Positions 46,816 to 49,629 of a DNA stretch of 49,629 nt are shown piece by piece; position 1 is the stretch's first letter, and each line of letters begins with the position of its first letter. The DNA lies in assembly GCF_005405105.1 (NCBI RefSeq), contig NZ_BJDK01000028.1:1-49629 (forward strand), given 5' to 3'. The DNA comes from Lactiplantibacillus dongliensis (lineage in GTDB: Bacteria > Bacillota > Bacilli > Lactobacillales > Lactobacillaceae). Position numbers and translations under genes: made by a program. The notes under the pieces are model-generated. The model saw only the letters and a program-made list of their open reading frames with translations, had not been told where the DNA came from and searched no databases.

Positions 46816-46845
46816 AGTATAGATAGTGGCACTTACTTTTGTCAA
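46816..46845 (-). promoter_or_regulatory. Promoter of the Cys-rich ORF (and probably oppA)
   Basis: A perfect -35 TTGACA (46845-46840), 18 bases, TATACT (46821-46816) on the minus strand. The start is expected near 46809, about 27 bases before the ATG at 46782. It begins 9 bases past the end of the upstream transporter gene. Confidence 0.83.
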
Positions 46846-46853
46846 GCAGTTTT

Positions 46854-48332
46854 TTAAACGTGTTTGGCCCGAACCTGATACCAGATGGCCCCAGCAGTAC
46901 CAAATAAAATTGGCCCCGCTAACATCCAGATGGTATTTTGCACTTTTCCATCAACCAAGATTGGTTGCAGTAACGTGAAAATATTCGCGCCTAAGACAAC
47001 CACGAAGACGACCCAACTAATAATCGTCGTCCACTGTGGTGACTTATAAACTTCAAACGGTTTGATAATATCGTGATTATGCTTGAACTTTGGAAACGCA
47101 TAGAGCAAGAACAAATATGGCAATGTCATTGAAACATTCGACATTAAAGTCAACACATTGTAAAACGCTGACGCGTCACCCGTAGCAAAGGATGCCATGA
47201 GGATGATCACAATGACGATCGCACATTGCACAATCATCGCATAACTTGGCATTTGTTGCTTGTTTAACCGGGTGAATTTCTGTGGCCACAGTGATTTGGG
47301 CGTCCCTAAAATCAACGTTTTTAATGGTGAATAAGTCAAGGTGAAAAACGCCCCACTGTAAGCTAAGAACATACCAAGACCCGTATACCGAGCAAACCAC
47401 AGCCCTATCAGATTACTAGTTGCCCTACTTAACCCCAATGCATTCCCGAGGACATACCCTAAGTTCCGCATCATGACATAACTAATGTTCCCCATGTTGG
47501 TTGACGGATTAGCCAGTACGGCTTGCCAGTTCGTACTCATGCCCCAGCAAAAGATGCCAAGCGCATAGCCTAATGTAATGATCACGGCCGCAATAATAAT
47601 CCCGCGGGGAAAAGTCTTCTCAGGATTCTTCGTCTTATCGACCATCCCACCAAGGACTTCCAAACCACCATAAGCAAAGATGGCGAATACTGCAAAGCTC
47701 ATCAGACCAACTGGATGTTGATAACTTGGGTTCGGTGAATCCAATAGGTCAGTTAACGGTTGTGCAAAATGACCATGATTCAAAGCCAAGATGACCCCCG
47801 AAACAACTAACAAAATCGCATTTAAACTCGTGACCGCGATCCCGCCTAAGTTAGTAATCCGGACAATGCCTTTGACCCCTTTGATTGACACAAACGTGAC
47901 TAAAATCATCCAAAAACAGGATAATAAGCCAATCGTCTGCGTGGCGTTCAACCCTAAGAAACTGAAGTTCTGTGTCTGGTCACTCCCAAAAAATGTCGTC
48001 GTAAACGGGATCCAGACTTTCGCCGAAGTTGATACCATCCAAATGATATACGATGCAAACCACATGAAAGTCCCAATAAAAGCAAACCGGGCATTCACGC
48101 TCACTTCCAACCACTTGTACATCCCACTGCTGTCCGACTTAATCGCCGCCCCATATTCCGCCAACATTAAGGCGAATGGAATAAAGAACAAAACCGCCGC
48201 TGCTAGGTAAAACCAAATTGAGGCATACCCCATTAGGAAAAAGGCCACCGTCCCGTTTGCAAACCCAAACACGGTGGTAAAAATCATCATTACTAAAGCC
48301 GTTAAGGTGATTTTATTACTTTTCTCAGCCAT
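46854..48332 (-). CDS. APC-family amino-acid transporter, YjeM-like
   Basis: This 492-residue membrane protein has about 12-13 helices. The first carries the APC substrate motif region (MIFTTVFGFANGTVAFF), and AYGGLEVLGGMVDKTKNPEKTFPRG lies between helices 6 and 7, as in APC transporters. The overall pattern, including ALMLAEYGAAIKSDSSGMYKWLE, resembles YjeM and the glutamate/GABA-antiporter branch; substrate is unknown. GTGGGGA precedes the ATG. No terminator separates it from the leader promoter of oppA downstream, so some of its transcripts may run into the Cys-rich ORF. Confidence 0.85.
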   Translation of the reverse strand: MAEKSNKITLTALVMMIFTTVFGFANGTVAFFLMGYASIWFYLAAAVLFFIPFALMLAEYGAAIKSDSSGMYKWLEVSVNARFAFIGTFMWFASYIIWMVSTSAKVWIPFTTTFFGSDQTQNFSFLGLNATQTIGLLSCFWMILVTFVSIKGVKGIVRITNLGGIAVTSLNAILLVVSGVILALNHGHFAQPLTDLLDSPNPSYQHPVGLMSFAVFAIFAYGGLEVLGGMVDKTKNPEKTFPRGIIIAAVIITLGYALGIFCWGMSTNWQAVLANPSTNMGNISYVMMRNLGYVLGNALGLSRATSNLIGLWFARYTGLGMFLAYSGAFFTLTYSPLKTLILGTPKSLWPQKFTRLNKQQMPSYAMIVQCAIVIVIILMASFATGDASAFYNVLTLMSNVSMTLPYLFLLYAFPKFKHNHDIIKPFEVYKSPQWTTIISWVVFVVVLGANIFTLLQPILVDGKVQNTIWMLAGPILFGTAGAIWYQVRAKHV

Positions 48333-48562
48333 ACTATTTCCCCACTACTCTTTTCAAAATTTTGTAAATCCGTTTTCAAGTAACAATTTTATAGGAAGAA
48401 CAAAATAATTGCGTTCAATTTTACTAATAAACTCATGAATTCCCACTGTGATAATCAATTGCTTTCTGTTAATGATTTTTATTAATCAAGTTTAAGTCAA
48501 TCAACTCAGCCACCAAATTGCATTCACTGGCGGACTTAATTACACTAAGAGATGTTTAGTGC

Positions 48563-48939
48563 TAGTTGGATTAAAGTGCCACTCTGGTTGGGCCAGCATC
48601 GGCTGGAACGTGGTGGCCACGTTTATGAGCCGAAGTGCGGTCTCATAAGCCGGGCTTTGACTAAGCTGAGTAGAGCACTCAACTAAGTCAAACGACACCA
48701 CTGAGCCAATGCTGGCCCGTCCGGCGTTAATTAAGCGATTTTATAAACAGTTTAAACTATAACTTGGGCTGAGAGATTAGTTTCTAAGATACTCAGCCAA
48801 GTCGTTGGCCTTAGTGCGAGTGTGTTTTGGCTCAGGCCTAAAAGCCAAGATCAGCCCTGAAGACCGATTTTGGTTTCAAAATGCCCCACAGTGTTCCAGT
48901 ATTTTAGAACCCCACCGGCAAAACAGCAATTTTAATTAG
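48563..48939 (+). repeat. Composite A-B repeat element, copy 3 (B half decayed)
   Basis: The A half is intact: outer stem GGGCCAGCATCGGCT/AGCCAATGCTGGCCC, where AGCAT/ATGCT replaces AGAAT/ATTCT of other copies; P2 ATGAG/CTCAT; P3 TTTGACT/AGTCAAA. The B half (about 48770-48939) has several unpaired changes and a degraded end. It fills the gap between the transporter and the last gene; 48333-48562 is AT-rich and must contain the transporter promoter. Confidence 0.82.
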
Positions 48940-48976
48940 TGCCAAACGTACTAAGCTTACTTTGGAGGACGACAAT

Positions 48977-49612
48977 ATGGATTCCATCAGTCAACAACTT
49001 TTTAAGCAGCAACGCGGCAATGCCGAAAAGCTACAAGCCATTGGATTTCAACACCAGGCTGATCATTATATCCGGCAACAGCCCTTATTAGCAGGGGCTT
49101 TTCAGTTAACAATTACTGTAACATTGCCTAATCAAGTCACCACTACCCTAATCGATACCGAAACCCAGTTACCATATACGTTACATCTACAACCACAAAA
49201 TAGCGGCGAATTTGTCGCCCGTGTCCGTGAAGCCTATACCGTCGCCCTAAAAGCCGTTATCCAGCAAGCCTTTAGTGCTGATCCGTTTCAATCTGCACAA
49301 GCCCGCCACTTAATTCAAGCCGTGGCTGTCCAATATCACAATGACCTAGAATTTCTCTGGCAGAAGTTTCCTAACAATGCTGTTTGGCGCCGAACTGATA
49401 CCCACAAATGGTATGCGGCACTGTTACAAGTGTCCAAACGAAAACTAGGCCTAGCCAGTGATGACTTGGTCACGGTGATTGACCTGCGTATGGAACCAGC
49501 ACAGCTAGCAGCTTTAGTTGATAATCATCGTTACTTTCCTGGCTACCATATGAGTCAATTGCCCCTGAATAAATTCAGAGGCTTGTCGCTCACGTGTCTG
49601 ACGGCACAGTAG
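48977..49612 (+). CDS. MmcQ/YjbR-family protein, 3' end possibly frameshifted
   Basis: This 211-residue protein has an N-terminal region of its own (about 1-95). The C-terminal half resembles the MmcQ/YjbR fold: FPNNAVWRRTDTHKWYAALLQV, then DLVTVIDLRMEPAQLAALVD and FPGYHM. Family members continue after GYHM with a HW-I-x-L-DGT-type strand. Here the frame turns to SQLPLNKFRGLSLTC and stops at 49612, while another frame contains AHVSDGTVVQHAR before a TAG at 49627. This suggests a shifted 3' end, or natural divergence. The ATG at 48977 is used since GGAGG lies just upstream; the TTG at 48962 overlaps it. The family's biochemical role is unsettled. Confidence 0.7.
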   Translation: MDSISQQLFKQQRGNAEKLQAIGFQHQADHYIRQQPLLAGAFQLTITVTLPNQVTTTLIDTETQLPYTLHLQPQNSGEFVARVREAYTVALKAVIQQAFSADPFQSAQARHLIQAVAVQYHNDLEFLWQKFPNNAVWRRTDTHKWYAALLQVSKRKLGLASDDLVTVIDLRMEPAQLAALVDNHRYFPGYHMSQLPLNKFRGLSLTCLTAQ

Positions 49613-49629
49613 TCCAACATGCCCGTTAG

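Overview
The window looks like chromosome from a low-to-mid GC lactic acid bacterium of the Lactiplantibacillus plantarum group. Three things point there: the glycolytic block cggR-gap-pgk-tpiA-eno beside rpoN, a tRNA gene and clpP; a pyruvate oxidase of the L. plantarum type; and a cdaA-cdaR-glmM operon next to a ribozyme-controlled glmS. The species assignment is from recognition only. I see no prophage, insertion sequence or CRISPR array. Most genes are on the minus strand.

Layout. 1-3.3 kb: a truncated GH73 muramidase, a GalM-like protein with a degenerate active site, a small Gly-tailed protein and a HAD phosphatase. 3.3-9.2 kb: cell-wall precursor supply, namely glmS with its leader ribozyme, then cdaA-cdaR-glmM, which joins c-di-AMP synthesis to phosphoglucosamine mutase. 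9.5-16.7 kb: a DUF1361 membrane protein, a secreted protein, a MarR regulator, a cation/proton antiporter downstream of murB, and an oxidoreductase. 17.1-23.3 kb: exonuclease III, a DnaQ-like exonuclease, the ung-eutD-tsaE-GNAT cluster, a Cof phosphatase and a LURP-one-like protein. 23.4-33.4 kb: an XRE regulator, a polar amino-acid ABC transporter, secG, the est-rnr-smpB run (esterase, RNase R and trans-translation), a ClC channel and an APH-fold pseudokinase. 33.6-41.9 kb: pyruvate oxidase and the glycolytic operon. 41.9-49.6 kb: rpoN, tRNA-Arg(CCG), CtsR-controlled clpP, an oligopeptide-binding lipoprotein behind a Cys-rich leader ORF, an APC transporter and a YjbR-like protein.

The unusual content lies between genes. 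First, a dispersed, highly structured repeat occurs at eight loci. Its two subfamilies (A and B) are mutually related in opposite orientation and combine into about 380-bp composites with imperfect terminal inverted repeats. The stems show many compensatory changes, as expected of a MITE/REPIN-like element under structural constraint. Second, a different hairpin repeat (C) abuts the stop codons of glmM and marR. Third, a 34-codon ORF encoding a CCPCC peptide has its own strong promoter, a folded message and an 18-bp terminator immediately before oppA, which is the layout of an attenuation leader. Fourth, a promoter with two cre boxes is followed about 90 nt later by a terminator, which would make a carbon-regulated small RNA between pox and eno.

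Three proteins have lost catalytic residues that their families normally keep: the GalM homologue, the APH-like protein, and partly one HAD phosphatase. Other regulatory signals seen are CcpA boxes at pox, a CtsR box on the clpP promoter, a separate eno promoter overlapped by a palindrome, and terminator-like hairpins between cggR and gap and between gap and pgk.
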